Counted from the stretch's first letter, positions 48,270-59,975 are shown. The stretch is 64,000 nucleotides of DNA from Prosapia bicincta (GCA_036971475.1 JBAIZL010000003.1:47496842-47560841); one strand, 5' to 3'. Program-made: numbers and translations. The notes: generated by a model from the sequence alone, not told the origin.

Positions 48270-51200
48270 TAGCAAAGATATTAAAATATTATAGTCAAGG
48301 CATATTTTAAATATAGTATAATTACCTTCATATGTATTGATAGAAAACAGGTTGTTGAACGTTTAGCGTTACCCAGGGTGCACCACGGGGAGGCACCCAA
48401 CTTCACACCCCCTAAAACAAAAAAAAAACAGGTTAACAATGAATTTATATCACGTATTTATTCTATTAAAATAATTGTTATTATTAACAAAAATGCGGTT
48501 AATGTAATATTGTAAATATTATGTGGTTTTAATTTAGAATGTCTATTCATTTGTTGTAATGAACAATGATTTCTATAAATTATAGTAACAAATACAAGTT
48601 TTATATCAAGTTACAGTTTGCATAATGATACTGATTAGGTTTGTCCAATGATTTTTTTAGCTTGGAAAACAACCAAAACCTGATATTCAAATAAGAAGCA
48701 ATTTATACAAACTAAAACAGCCTCACACTTTTAGTTTTAGTTACAAAATATTTCAGTGTTCCTTACTAAAACAAAAATAGTATTTTATCATTTTCAGATC
48801 ATTTCAAAATAAAAGTGTGTTGTTGAAAAGTTTTAAAAAATTTATTCCCATTTGCATCTATCCTGTTTAGTATTTTTTATAATACATGATTTTCTTATTT
48901 AAAATAATTTTTTAGGTTGTAAAAGCAATAAAGTAACTATTTTGAAAAAATAATAAATTATGTTTATAAATTTCAATACTTACGGAGGGTCAGGCAGAGG
49001 AGGAAAGCTGCAGCTGCAGATTCTAGAAACAATACAAGCACTTAGAACAACTTGCAGACAAAACATATTATATACCTTAAGCTAAGTAGTACAGCAAAAC
49101 CTCTTCTTATTGACACTCCCATTTTACAAAATTACTCTACCTTAATTTGACTCTAACTTTTGATAACGTTTTCAATCCTCAGTCCCATTGCAAAAGAATC
49201 ATCTATCAAATCTCTCTCAACAATACACACCCTTAAATATGAACAGGTGCCTTTACTCTTTTTGTCAAAAAAATTAACACATTTGAATTTAACTTGTAAT
49301 AAAAATATTACTTAGTGATATGTGTCAGGAGACATGTTTCCACTTAGTCAATAGAATGCCTTTAATACACTTGCATTGTAGAATGTTGCAAGTCATGGAC
49401 AAGATTGTCTGCTCAGTTTAGTGGTATTTTGTTGTTCTGTAATGTGGGGTTGTTCTGAGTTGATTATTTATTTGTATGTAGTGTTTAATTGTATTTTTAA
49501 TCGTGTGTTCTATCACTAGCTATGTAGTCTCTTTGATTTTCGTGGTGTTTGTACATGCTATTTCAAAATTGTCTGTTATGTTCGGTTTACTGCTTTTATT
49601 GGTAAAGTATAGAACTTTTAGGTTTGTGCCAATGTTGGTGTATGTGTGTAATGTGTTTTGTATAAATATGCTGAAATTAGGATTAGGTTGTGTGTGTTTA
49701 TGTACTCCTTGTATCTTGTGGTGAAATTTCTTCCCATTTACCCTACTTAAAAGCATGAGAAATAGTTACTTTTGCAATGAGCTTTTGATCAGATCGAACA
49801 ATATTTGTTGGTCGGAAGTTTTACTGTACTATAATTTTATACTAAATCATAAGTAACTATTGTGAATAATTATGAACTTACTTGCTGGAGTGTTTCAAAA
49901 CTATCATTTTATTGACAAAGCTGACCTGCTACTCCTGGCGATCGCTCAAGGTTGCAAGACCTATGATTTATGAGGGGAAGGGTTGTTTACTATAAAATGG
50001 AATAAGGTGTTAGATTCGAAGTGTATGTAGTCATTAAGATATGCTATTTTTGTGTTGTGTAATGTTTGAATATTTAATATTTCTGTAATGGTTAATGTAT
50101 TTACTGTGGTTTAGTATGTGAGGAATATTTAGATTAGTATGGATGTTTGTGTATGTGTGTTGGGTGTTTTGTATATGTGTTGTGTAGCTGGATGTTTAAC
50201 TTGTATTTTATCAACAAGATGAAAAAAGTATTAAACCATAATAAAAAACTAACCACTACAGAAAAATTCTAAATATTCAAACATCACACAACAAAAAACA
50301 ATATATCTTAAACGTTCACACACTCTTCAAATCTAACACCTTATCCCATTACAAAGTAAACAACCCGCTTAACCCAAATCCTCTCCAGCCTTATATATCA
50401 TATGTCCAGCAACCACTGGCAGTAGCGGGTTGGCTTCTTCAATGAAACAAATTTTTTGAAACGCGCCAGCAAATAAGTTCATAAGTATTCACACAGCTAT
50501 GCAATAATTACTCATTATCTTATAAGTTTACATTGTTGGGTGGTATTTCAGAACAAACCATTGGTGTTACTTTATTAATAGCTTCTTTTGCTTTAGTACA
50601 TAAACTTTAAAAACCCAGCACATACATTTAGTACAAAAAGTTCTGGAATTACAAAGGGTTCATTAGTCCTAGAAATAACAATTTAAAAGAACTGATTATT
50701 TGTTTAGCTTTGAACTTGAACAACAAAGTAATGTGCTTTTGCTAGCAATTAAAATATAAACTTGCCAAAATGTAGAACTCTGTGTTTATTGTAGAAGTTG
50801 ATGTTGTTGGGAGATGTGTATCAGACGAATGAAGGTTAAGTACTAATTGATGATAATGTTCTTAGTAAAACTTTCCAAGATGACTTAGATGTTGATCATG
50901 TTATGAGAACTGTTGTGTAATTGGGTAAAAGAGGTATAAAAGAAAGCAAGAAGAATATATTCAGGCTGTAACTCTTCTCCTACAACAACCAAAAGTAAGG
51001 CCAATATAGACATTGACATACATTAATATATTTCCAAGTCTTTACGTGTGAGGTAGGAGCTATAAGTTGAAAATGGAATAAAAGAATATAAACTCACTAT
51101 AACTAATAAAAATATAATAAAAAACAAAAACCATATTATACAAATTGAACCAAAGAAATGGATTGAATTCAAGGACAAAACTTTTATTGTGTCTAAAGAA

Positions 51201-52722
51201 AAATAAATAACAATCCAATATTTAAAGAAAATATTTAGGTTACTGTGTTTCATAATTAATAATATTAAACACAATGACGGGAAGACTAACTTCGCAACAG
51301 TTTTAATAGTACACATAAATTTGTAAGTACTTTAATTAAAATATTTTGCTTTTAAAAAAAGTGAGGTTGGAAACTATTTTTATCTATACACTTTAACATT
51401 CAGGGTGGCGCACATAAAAGTAACTTAGCCAAGATTGTATAACGTTTATACTGATGTCTACATGGAGATTTTCTATCAAATTATTAATCAACTCATACCA
51501 CACTAAATTATATATTCTTTTTACCAACAAGACTTGTCACACGCCTCGTGGATCACTGGCTTGCGTGCGATGTGTTTTTACCTATGAGAGTACTATCCCC
51601 TCAGGGGGCCATCACGATCACCGGATTTGTCTCCTTCTGATTATTACTCACGGGAAAATTTAAAAAATAAAATATATGCCAGAAATCCAAAAACCATTGA
51701 AGATGAAAAGTTCTCGATCACAAACTGCATACGCAGTATTACAACTATTACGACTATTGAACAAAATATTAAATGATATTTGTAAATTGTTACAACAATC
51801 CAGGATATGTCATAAATAAACAAATATAATTTTAAATGTGTTACGTTTTATTTATGGGACTACTTTTATGTGCAGCAACCTGCATATTTATCTGACACTT
51901 CCTGATAAAAACTGTTTTATTAACTTAATTCGAAAAGTATAATGCGACAGAAGAAACACCTTTAAATACATGTTAGGAGGTACAAACGATTTTTTAAAAA
52001 ATACATGATAAAAAGCTATGTTATGACTTTTTTTACACAAATAATATTTGTTTCCATCTTTGAAATGAGATACAAAATTTTACTCTGTAAGAAATATAAA
52101 ATGCTTTTCTATGAGTAGTACAACAGTTATGGGGTGACACTGCCTCTTAGAGTTTAACCATAACTTTCTCCTTTTACCAGTATCGGGGGATTGTCTCTTA
52201 CTTCACTTTATTTCTCTTACCCTTCTTACAAAGTAGTGTAGGAAACCTTTTCTTATTATGACTATTTTCACAATTATAATAGAGAATAGATTTACTTTAG
52301 CTAGAAGACCTTCCACAGGTGATGTTTTATACCAGGGAGCTGTATAACCCTATCCTAATCAAATTATTAACAATCCTTTCTCACTCTTCATAGGTGACCA
52401 TGATAAAAACAGCCTGGACATCTTAAAATGAAATAAATAAAAAGAACTATGGCTTAATGATGGTAGTTTCAAAAGTTATTTTTAATTTTAACCATTTGAC
52501 TATTTTATTAGAAAATGGGACAATTCTTAAACATCACAAGTGTAATTACTATATTTAAATATTTAGGTGATGATATTATTTCTTAGCTGTCTTTTAACAA
52601 TATATTCTTGTACACACCTCTCATTATCTGGCCCTCCACCTTTTGTTGATCGTTCAGCGCTTCAGGTCGATCTCCAGTCATGTCACACTAAGATACTGTT
52701 CAGATGAAGTGCCTAGATCATA
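48090..52722 (-). CDS. Putative four-exon small gene, minus strand
   Basis: Exons by sequence: 52722-52618, 49022-48984, 48411-48373, and 48204 down to the stop TAA at 48169-48167. Acceptors are AAGTTTGTTTCAG, TATTGTTTCTAG, TTTGTTTTAG and CTGTTTTTAG. Donors are AGAG then GTGTGT, CTCC then GTAAGT, CTGG then GTAACG. The start is ATG 52681-52679, giving MTGDRPEALNDQQKVEGQIM. Exons 1, 2 and 3 each end in phase 1, and joining keeps one frame open: ESAAAAFLLCLTL (a short hydrophobic stretch), GVKLGASPWC, then TYFLFIKTAAI and stop. About 60 residues in all; family unknown. GC-rich islands in AT-rich DNA, usable splice sites and phase agreement are seen. Transcription is inferred, and exon 4 is the weakest part. 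Confidence 0.35.
48239..48266 (+). repeat. (TG)n microsatellite
   Basis: About 14 uninterrupted TG steps lie just upstream of putative exon 4. Confidence 0.95.
49380..50400. repeat. Inverted-repeat region, probably old transposon sequence
   Basis: About 49978-50110 (GGGTTGTTTACTATAAAATGG, AAGGTGTTAGATTCGAAG, TAAGATAT) is the inverse of about 50225-50365 (CTTCAAATCTAACACCTTAT, GTAAACAACCC), with arms of roughly 135 bp and a spacer near 110 bp. The preceding 49400-49740 is GT-skewed like the decayed PLE sequences further on. No conserved motif is readable, so the family is unassigned. Confidence 0.6.
51401..51881 (+). mobile_element. Degenerate Tc1/mariner-type element
   Basis: Imperfect terminal inverted repeats are present: GGTGGCGCACATAAAAGTAA at about 51404 faces the inverse of TACTTTTATGTGCAGCAACC at about 51861-51880. 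Near the middle the plus strand reads RSPDLSPSDYYSRGKF (about 51615-51660), the third-aspartate motif of mariner/Tc1 transposases. The preceding sequence is frameshifted. At about 480 bp it is far shorter than a full element, so it is internally deleted and dead. Confidence 0.65.
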
Positions 52723-53507
52723 CTGAAACAAACTTTATAAGTATTTCTTCTAAAAACAAAGCAGCAGAAATAAATGTGCATTGATTTACTTACCATTATT
52801 TTGTTCCTGATGAAAGTCATTTGTTTTTCATCTTCTCAACATGTTCCAAAAAATTCAGAAAAAATAGATTTTAACAATATTTGTTAATTACCTCCTATCA
52901 ATATAACAATATTTATCATATATTTTTGTCATAACAACATTTGTTATGATACATAATACTTGTTACTTAAAATATTAAAACTAAAACAAAAATACAAACC
53001 TCTTAATATAAGTATATTAAATCAAATCTAGCACAAAATCTAACATACAAAATCTAGCATACAACACCATAAAAGAGGGCCCTCTGTTCTTGGCATGAAC
53101 AATTTCATAATTTAATGTTTAGAGTTTACTGAAATATGTAATGAAACAGAAGTTTGTTAGTTATTTTTGTGTAGAGTATGTATGGTTAAGTAGAGGACAT
53201 AACCATGTTGCATACTTGAACACAAAAAGAGAAGTTGCTTGATTCACTGATTAAACTAATTTTAAAAATACTTAACTACTCAAGTAGAGGGTTAGTTGTG
53301 TAAAAGGAACAAATGTTTTGAAACGCGTCAGCAAGTAAGCAATTACGTATTCACTTAGTTAAGTATTTTTAAAATTAGACAAAAAGAGAGTTACTAAAAA
53401 CAATAATACCGAATGGGAGGCCAACAAACTTCTATTCCATTATAAATGACATATCACAATATCTTATTTATAACAGGTAACAGAGGCAAAGAGGGTAAAT
53501 ATCAACT
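51882..53507. other. AT-rich interval containing putative exon 1 of the minus-strand gene
   Basis: Apart from the exon at 52618-52722 no gene or repeat is recognised. Confidence 0.4.
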
Positions 53508-53725
53508 AACTACATCATGCAATTACTTACATCATGCAATTACTTACATCATGCAATTACCTACATCGTGCAATTACCTACATCATGCAATTACCAACAT
53601 CGTGCAATCAAGTACATCATGCAATTACTTACATCATGCTATTACCTACATCGTGCAATTACCTACATCATGCAATTACCAACATCGTGCAATCAAGTAC
53701 ATCATGCAATTAACTACATCTTTCC
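53508..53725 (+). repeat. 17-bp minisatellite with an 85-bp higher-order unit
   Basis: The unit is ACATCATGCAATTACTT, with variants CGTGC, ACCA and CAAGT. A five-unit pattern (85 bp) occurs twice, at about 53530-53614 and 53615-53699, and is marked by ATCGTGCAATCAAGT at each end. Open frames through it are artefacts. Confidence 0.9.
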
Positions 53726-54086
53726 ATCTAAGACAATGTAATTAAGTCCACCCACTGCTCATGCAGAAAATAAGTAAGGTATCATGGCAATGTAAGTTGA
53801 GCTGACATGTCAGACACTATCTAAGACTAGCCCGGCTGCAACTTTCAAACTTGAAACGGACAAATTAGTTGGACCCACCCAGCTGTGACTTTCAAACCTG
53901 AAACAGTCAAATCAGCTGGTATAAGATTATTTTTATGCTGCATCTTAAATATATAATATTCATTTAATATTTTATAACAATATATTTCTCTTAACTACCA
54001 TTCTTGAGTTAATATACTCAATATGTTTGTATTTTTGTAGCTTCTATGAAAATACTTCTCTCATAAATTTCTTGATATTCAAATTA

Positions 54087-54280
54087 GTAAAACGTTCACT
54101 AACACACTTGTAAATATTTTACAAACTTGCCTATAGTAGCACTTACTTATATTTTTTGAGAATGCCGTTTTGAGAGATGTGTCCCATTGTTGAGAAACGG
54201 CCATCCTCAACAAATATAAGTATGTGCTACTGTAGGCAAATTTGTAAAATATTTACAAGTGTTTTAGTGAAAAGTAGTAA
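54087..54280. repeat. Long hairpin-forming inverted repeat (PLE-associated)
   Basis: Arms of about 85 bp (54087-54171 and 54194-54280) are separated by about 22 bp. Matching pairs include CACTTGTAAATATTTTACAA with its inverse TTGTAAAATATTTACAAGTG, and TTGCCTATAGTAGCAC with GTGCTACTGTAGGCAA. Pieces of the same sequence recur singly at 57570-57630, 57780-57860, 60145-60235 and 61021-61100, so it behaves as a PLE terminal repeat. Confidence 0.85.
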
Positions 54281-54549
54281 CTCGTTTGAAAATGGAATCA
54301 ACAAATATAAAACGTTTAGTTATCTTTAATTTAGTTTTAATATTTTTACTCCTAATAGCCTTCTAATTATTTTCATATTTTTGCCTTTAGTTTATCATAT
54401 ATTGTTTACAGATGTTATAATCTTTACTTGCATAATATTTAACCAACTTTTTGTTGACATTTATTGAAATTTTGTCCATCATAATCTTGTTTAGTATTCT
54501 CAAAATGACTCATTTATAGGATAAAAATATTTATGATTCTTGAATTTTG

Positions 54550-55335
54550 TAGTCCATTAGTTACAATATTAGTTAGATTAAATAAAACTGAACAGGGAAA
54601 TGTGTGTTGTGTTTTTTGAGTGTCTGTAAATTTCATATTGTTCTAGTGTGTTGAGATATGGTCCTTTTTTGTTGATGTGTAGGATTTCTAGGACATGGTG
54701 AATGTCTGTGTGTTTGTGTCCTGTTTCTTTTATGTGATTGTAAGATGCTGAGTTTGTGTTCTATTTGTGTTCCTCGACTCTTTGTTTAAAGCTGCGACCG
54801 GTTTGTCCAATGTAAAATTTGTTACATTTGTCGCAGTTTAGTTTGTATACGCCTGGTGCTTGTAGTTTATCTTTGTGGTTGGTGTCGTGTTGTATTTTGT
54901 ATTGTAACTTGTTATTAGTTTTATATGCTATTTTGTATCATATTTTTTAAAATTTGCAGGTTATTTTATTTGTTGTTTTAATTATCTATGGTAATGCAAT
55001 ATATGTGTTTTCCTTGCCTGTAGTGTTAATTTTAGTGTTTTTTTGTATTTTATACCATAGTTTGTCTATTGTTGTGGTGATGTATCCATTTGTTTATGCT
55101 AAATATTCAATTGTGTCTAGTTCTTTGCTTATGTTTTCTGTGGTCATTGGAACTTCTTTAAGTCTATGTAGCATGAATCTAAAGGCGGCGTGTTTGTGTT
55201 GGATAGAATGGTTTAAGGTGTTATAGATAGGCGTGTCTGTTGTTATGGGTTTCCTATGAATTTTGAAGCTGTTTTTCTGTGTGGCTTTTTGTTATAGTTA
55301 GGTTGGTGAAGTTTAGGGATCGGTTGGTTCTGTAA
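54550..55335 (-). mobile_element. PLE copy A, minus strand: end of reverse transcriptase to GIY-YIG and 3' end
   Basis: Reading down from 55335 the minus strand resembles the post-YVDD part of copy B (SLNFTNL region). It then gives GVYKLNCDKCNKFYIGQTGR and SFKQRVEEH (about 54875-54775), a clear GIY-YIG nuclease with its zinc-binding cysteines and YIGQTGR. The sequence after it (LEILHINKKGPYL) matches copy B inverted, including the tail with TTCAGTTTTATTTAAT at about 54570, also found at about 57455. A second partial copy of the same 3' segment lies at 55340-55430. Stops and frameshifts are present. Confidence 0.8.
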
Positions 55336-55654
55336 AGAATTGGCTGTAAATTTCATATTGTTCTAGTATGTTGAGATGTGGTCCTTTTTTGTTGATGTGT
55401 AGGATTTCTAGGATATGGTGAATGTACCCATATTACAAATGGTAACAGGCACTAATAATTGGGCAACAAATAAAATAATAAACATCAAAATTAAACACAA
55501 GAAAAAATTATTCAACTAATATGTAAAACAAAAAACATAACATACTCTCAACCTACATAAAAATTCTAACCCTCATACAGTTAACCTTACTAATACCAGA
55601 TTCACACAACACAAAATTAATTTAATGAACAAGGGCCTAAAATACAACCTAGTG

Positions 55655-55812
55655 TCTGTTAACATTTGTAATGTGAGTTCGGGGTCCGATTGTGTTGGCG
55701 AGATTTAAGTGAAGTTGGTATAACCTAGATTTTAGAAATTCTTTATTTTTGTATAAGGTTTTAATACTTTGTTTCATGTAAATTATTTCCGCCTTTTGTT
55801 TAGTAATTGTAC
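55655..55812 (-). mobile_element. Inverted PLE N-terminal segment inside copy B
   Basis: On the minus strand this piece reads TKQKAEIIYMKQSIKTL, EFLKSRLYQLHLNLANTIG. That resembles the region N-terminal of the PLE reverse transcriptase (LY..HL..A). It sits between INLMNKGLKYNL and PRALPKIHK, both on the plus strand, in place of the several hundred bases expected there. An inversion with loss of sequence, or a nested fragment, is implied. Confidence 0.5.
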
Positions 55813-57246
55813 CTACCCCCGCGCTCTCCCTAAAATTCACAAATCCAATGTCCCCATCCGAGCCATCATCAACTACCAGAATGCCCCTGCACATAAACTA
55901 CCAAAACACATGGACAAAATAATCAGAAAATCTATAAACTAAACACAGAAACACCCATAAAAAACAGAACAAATCTCATAAATAAAATAAAAGACATAAA
56001 CATACCACACAATTCAACACTACTATCACTCGACATAACAAACATGTACACCAACATACCTGTATCCGAAACTCTCAATATCCTAGATGCCCAATTAATA
56101 CAGAACAACATACCTAAAACCCACGTTACTGAAATCCTAAACATCCTCCAAACCATCACCAAATAAAACTATTTCACCCACAACTAGATGGCTTCCATTC
56201 ACAACCAAATGGCCTACCCATGGGAAGTCCTATCAGTAGTGTCCTAAGCGAAATTTTCCTACAACACATTGAAAACTCCAAGATACTCACAAACAATACA
56301 CAAGCACACAAAATCATTTACTGGCACAGATATGTCGATGATATCATAACATTATACAGAGGCAACACCCAGCAATGGGAAAAACTCCTCACCTACACAA
56401 ATAAAATACACCCAAAACTCCACTTCAACTCAGAGTTTGAAACCAACAGATCCCCAAACTTCACCAACCTAACTACAACAAAAAGACACACACAAAAACA
56501 CAGCTTCAACATTTACAGGAAACCGATAACAACAGACACACCTATCTATAACACCTCAAACCATCCTATCCAACACAAACCCGCCACCTTTAGATTCATG
56601 GTCCATAGAATTAAAGACGTTCCAATGACCACAGAAAAGATAAACAAAGAACTAGACACAATTAAATATTTAACATACACAAAACAACACCATAATAATA
56701 GACAAACTATGGTACAAAATACAAAAAAACACTAAAATTAACATTACAGACAGGGAAAACAAATACATCACATTACCATACATAAACAAAACAACAAATA
56801 AAATAACCTGCAAATTTCAAAAAAACATGATACAAAATAGCATACAAAACTAATAACAAGTTACAATACAAAATACAACATGACACCAACAACAAAGATA
56901 AACTACAAGAACGAGACGTATACAAACTAAACTGAGACAAATGTAACAAATTTTACATTGGACAAACAGGTCGCAGCTTTAAACAGAGTCGAGGAACACA
57001 AACAGAACACCAACTCAGTATCTTACAATCACATAAAAGAAACAGGACACAGATACACAGACATTCACCATGTCCTAGAAATCCTACACATCAACAAAAA
57101 AGGACCACATACTAGAAAACACACTAGAAAAATATAAAATTTATAGACACTCAAAAAACACAAAGTAGAAACATCACATACTCTTTGATACTATCGAAAA
57201 CCTACCTTTAAAACCGTCATCGCTTGACCCAACATCTCCAAGCAGA

Positions 57247-57292
57247 AGACACTGATGAAGATCAACACATAGGGATCGAAAACATTCTGTCT
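57247..57292 (+). ncRNA. Hammerhead ribozyme motif at the end of PLE copy B
   Basis: The elements are in order: AGACA, core CTGATGA, stem II GATC...GATC, GAA, a two-pair stem III (AA-CA-TT), C, then TGTCT. AGACA pairs with TGTCT as stem I. One base (A57259) lies between core and stem II. Cleavage would be after C57287. Hammerheads of this kind with a minimal stem III are known in PLE terminal repeats. Confidence 0.65.
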
Positions 57293-58110
57293 CAGTAAGT
57301 TTAACCAAATTTACAAAATTTAAAGTTGGATAGTCATAAACTATTGTTACAGTGATTAATATTTATGATATCTCAAATGTATTGAAACATTTGCTTCACG
57401 AGTCCACATTGTCAAGAAAGACAATAATCCTCAGAACAAAAGATTTCCTTGTTCAGTTTTATTTAATGTAACTAATACTGTACCACATTTCTGTAGAGAT
57501 GATTGATTTGCAAAAAAAATGTACAACAGGATATTTGAATAAAAATGTTTTGTGATTAAAACACTTATAAATGTGTTACAGTTGCCTATACAAGCACTTA
57601 CTAGACAAGTGTAACATATTTACAAGTTAAGCACTTTAAAATTATGTTAAAATGATTAATTAAGATTCATCGAACATTATAGACTACAAAACTCAAGTAA
57701 TTTAAAAGTGTTTTAAGTTAAAAACTAGTAGCTCAGATGAAGATGGAATCAATAAAAATGTTTATTTGTGACTAAAAACACTTTTAAATATGTTACAGTT
57801 CCCTATATTAGCCCTTACTTTTATGATTGTTGAGGAGGGTCGTTTTGGGCAATCTGTCCTATTATCAACTCAGACCGTAATTGATGGTTATTAATAGGTT
57901 ATTATAGGTTAGGGTGGGATGTAGGTGTATTTTAGAGGGTATTATGATGTCAACAAATGTATGTGACTGAGTGGGTGTAACTGAGTATGTGTGAGCCAAT
58001 TAGTTACATTAACTCACATACACTTTTTGATATCACAACCCCAATGCTCTCTAAAAGGCAAGTGTAACATATTTACACATGTTTTAAGTTAAACACTAGT
58101 AGCTCACATG
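57293..58110. repeat. Cluster of PLE terminal-repeat fragments
   Basis: 57288-57480 continues the PLE 5'-end sequence shared with 46546. 57570-57640 and 57780-57870 repeat the sequence of the 54087 hairpin and the 60145 region (ATGTTACAGTT, TGTCCTATTATCAACTCAGAC). About 57930-58065 forms an imperfect inverted repeat (TTTTAGAGGGTATTATGATG with CATCTCTAAAA-like inverse). No coding motif is present. Confidence 0.55.
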
Positions 58111-59511
58111 AAGATGGAATCAATTGAAATGAACGTTGTTTTTAGTTTTATCTTATATAATATGTTAATAATAGTTTTTTAATCTCAGTGATTCAATGAA
58201 GATTTAACATACATTTCAAATTTGTTCCTTATGGTGTATGGTTCAGGAGGTAAAATGTTTAAGGTGAAAACCATTTTATTTCTATATTTATTGTACAAAT
58301 AAAAAAAAGAATTTCAGATAAACATATGTAGAATATGTTATGTCATAATATTATTCTCTAGTTTATAACAAAAACAAAGATATATGAAATTTGTATTGTA
58401 TTTTTTTATAACTTAAAAACAAATCTTCTCCACAATAGCAAACAAGCCAGACCTGTGCATCGTTTTATTTTATGTATAAATCTTGTTTTTCATTTGATCA
58501 TATACGCTTATAACAATTTTTATCCAAGTGAATCAATGAACATTTCATATACTTTTCATTTATACATAAGTCATATGGTACAAGGGATATAAGCAATTAA
58601 AGTAAAGGAACATATTTTAATAATGAAAAAAAACTTTTGGTAAAGTTATGTGCCAAATATTATTTCATTATATTATTCTAAAGTTGATAAAAAAAATAAT
58701 AGCTTTTTACACAGTCACAAAAAGTCCCATTTTAGGGTAATGACTGCCAGATTAATGACTAAACACTTATGTTTTAAGAAACTAGACATTTTAGATGCTG
58801 CTATCGTCGCCAAAAGAAAATTGAATTGAAAAAATTGTAAAAAAGTTTGTATAGATAAACTTACCTAAAATTCAGATCAAATTCACTGCTTGTAGCAGTA
58901 AATATAGAGGATAACCATAGTTGCTGAAGAGTTGATAGTTGTTGCCTTGATGAGTTTGAAGAGACGGTGTTTTCATTCTAATGTTGGTCTTTATGTATCT
59001 CTTTTCTAGAAAAACAAAAGAATACAAATTTGTGATACATGTTTTTCTAACTAAATGTTTAAAGCATTATAGTGGATCTTACAAAATTCATCGAGAATGT
59101 AACATATGCCTGTGTTCTTGCAGTCTTAGCTCTGCAGTCACAGTTCTGCACATGCATGGTATTAACCTTGACTTTATATGAAGGAGCAGACAACATTTTT
59201 GGTGCACTACTTGTTTATAGTATTTTTTTCTTTGTGTTTACTTTATTGAAAATCCACATGTGAATATAGACCTGTAGTTCATTTTCTCAATGCAAGGAAT
59301 GCATGTTAAACCATTTTAAATTCATCAACAGATTTGTAAAGTGTATGGACAAAATGTAATATATTGGTAAGAAGAAAATTCAATCATAGATATGTAAATT
59401 TAATGATAAAAACTGAAATAGTAGTCCGTCTTTAGTTAAGGATGAATTTGCCCATGCCATAGATGAAAACATTCTTGAAATCCTTTGGCTTAAAATTATT
59501 ACTAGAATGAA
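58111..59511. other. AT-rich interval without recognised genes
   Basis: Short open frames at 58981-59263 have no recognisable domain. Nothing else is supported. Confidence 0.4.
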
Positions 59512-59769
59512 AATATTGGAAAGAACCCCAACACCACAAAAATAATCAAAAATAAATAAAACAAGTTACTTAAGATTAAACCCTTATATACATTTCTATG
59601 ACAATATCATCATCATCACTTCTTATTTGCTAGATTGTCCTTTTGTAATAATACCCTCTGATGATGATGATATTGTCATCGAAATGTACATAAGGGTTTA
59701 ATCTTAAGTAACTTGTTTTATTTGTTATTTTTGATTATTTTTGTGGCATTGGGGTTCTTTCCAATATCT
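59512..59769. repeat. Hairpin-forming inverted repeat carrying a hammerhead motif
   Basis: Left arm 59512-59618 and right arm 59658-59769 are nearly complementary over about 107 bp, for example ACAAGTTACTTAAGATTAAA with TTTAATCTTAAGTAACTTGT, and ACAATATCATCATCATCA with its inverse. The spacer is about 40 bp. The right arm holds a well-formed hammerhead and the left arm a mutated one (GTGATGA in the core on the minus strand). Confidence 0.9.
59653..59697 (+). ncRNA. Hammerhead ribozyme motif
   Basis: ACCCT (stem I), CTGATGA, T, GATGA-TATTG-TCATC (stem II), GAA, ATG-TA-CAT (stem III), A, AGGGT (stem I partner). All three stems are perfectly complementary and the core is consensus except for one extra base before stem II. 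Predicted cleavage is after A59692. Confidence 0.7.
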
Positions 59770-59929
59770 TCATAGCAATATGTTGTACCACTGTGCCATT
59801 GATATTGTATATTAAAATTATCATAATAAAATTATTGGGAAAACCCCAATACCACAAAAGCAACTAAACACTTGTAAATATAAAAACAAATAAAAACATA
59901 CACAAAACTCACAAACTATTCATTTATTT

Positions 59930-59975
59930 ACTCATACGCGTTTCAATGACCAAGTCATTATCATCATCAGTGAGT
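59930..59975 (-). ncRNA. Hammerhead ribozyme motif (left arm)
   Basis: On the minus strand: ACTCA, CTGATGA, TGAT, AATGAC-TTG-GTCATT, GAA, ACGCGT, A, TGAGT. ACTCA pairs with TGAGT; ACGCGT is self-complementary, the minimal stem III type. Four unpaired bases before stem II are unusual. Confidence 0.6.

Larger units (their letters stand above)
55560..57292 (+). mobile_element. PLE copy B, plus strand: reverse transcriptase to GIY-YIG, ending in a hammerhead motif
   Basis: In order: INLMNKGLKYNL (about 55620), PRALPKIHKSNVPIRAIIN (about 55810), LLSLDITNMYTNIPVSETL (about 56020-56075, with the first catalytic aspartate), PMGSPISSVLSEIFLQHIE (56220), YVDDIITLY (about 56334), then ITLPYIN (about 56768) and DKCNKFYIGQTGRSFKQ (about 56930-56990, with an upstream TGA replacing a cysteine codon). 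This is the domain order of Penelope reverse transcriptase plus GIY-YIG endonuclease. Stops, frameshifts and an inverted segment (55655-55810) make it dead. Copies A and B lie in opposite orientation. Confidence 0.85.

Noticed and set aside
52800..52840. CCTGATGAAAGTCATTTG as a further hammerhead
   Set aside because: The core heptamer is present but no stem II followed by GAAA can be formed.
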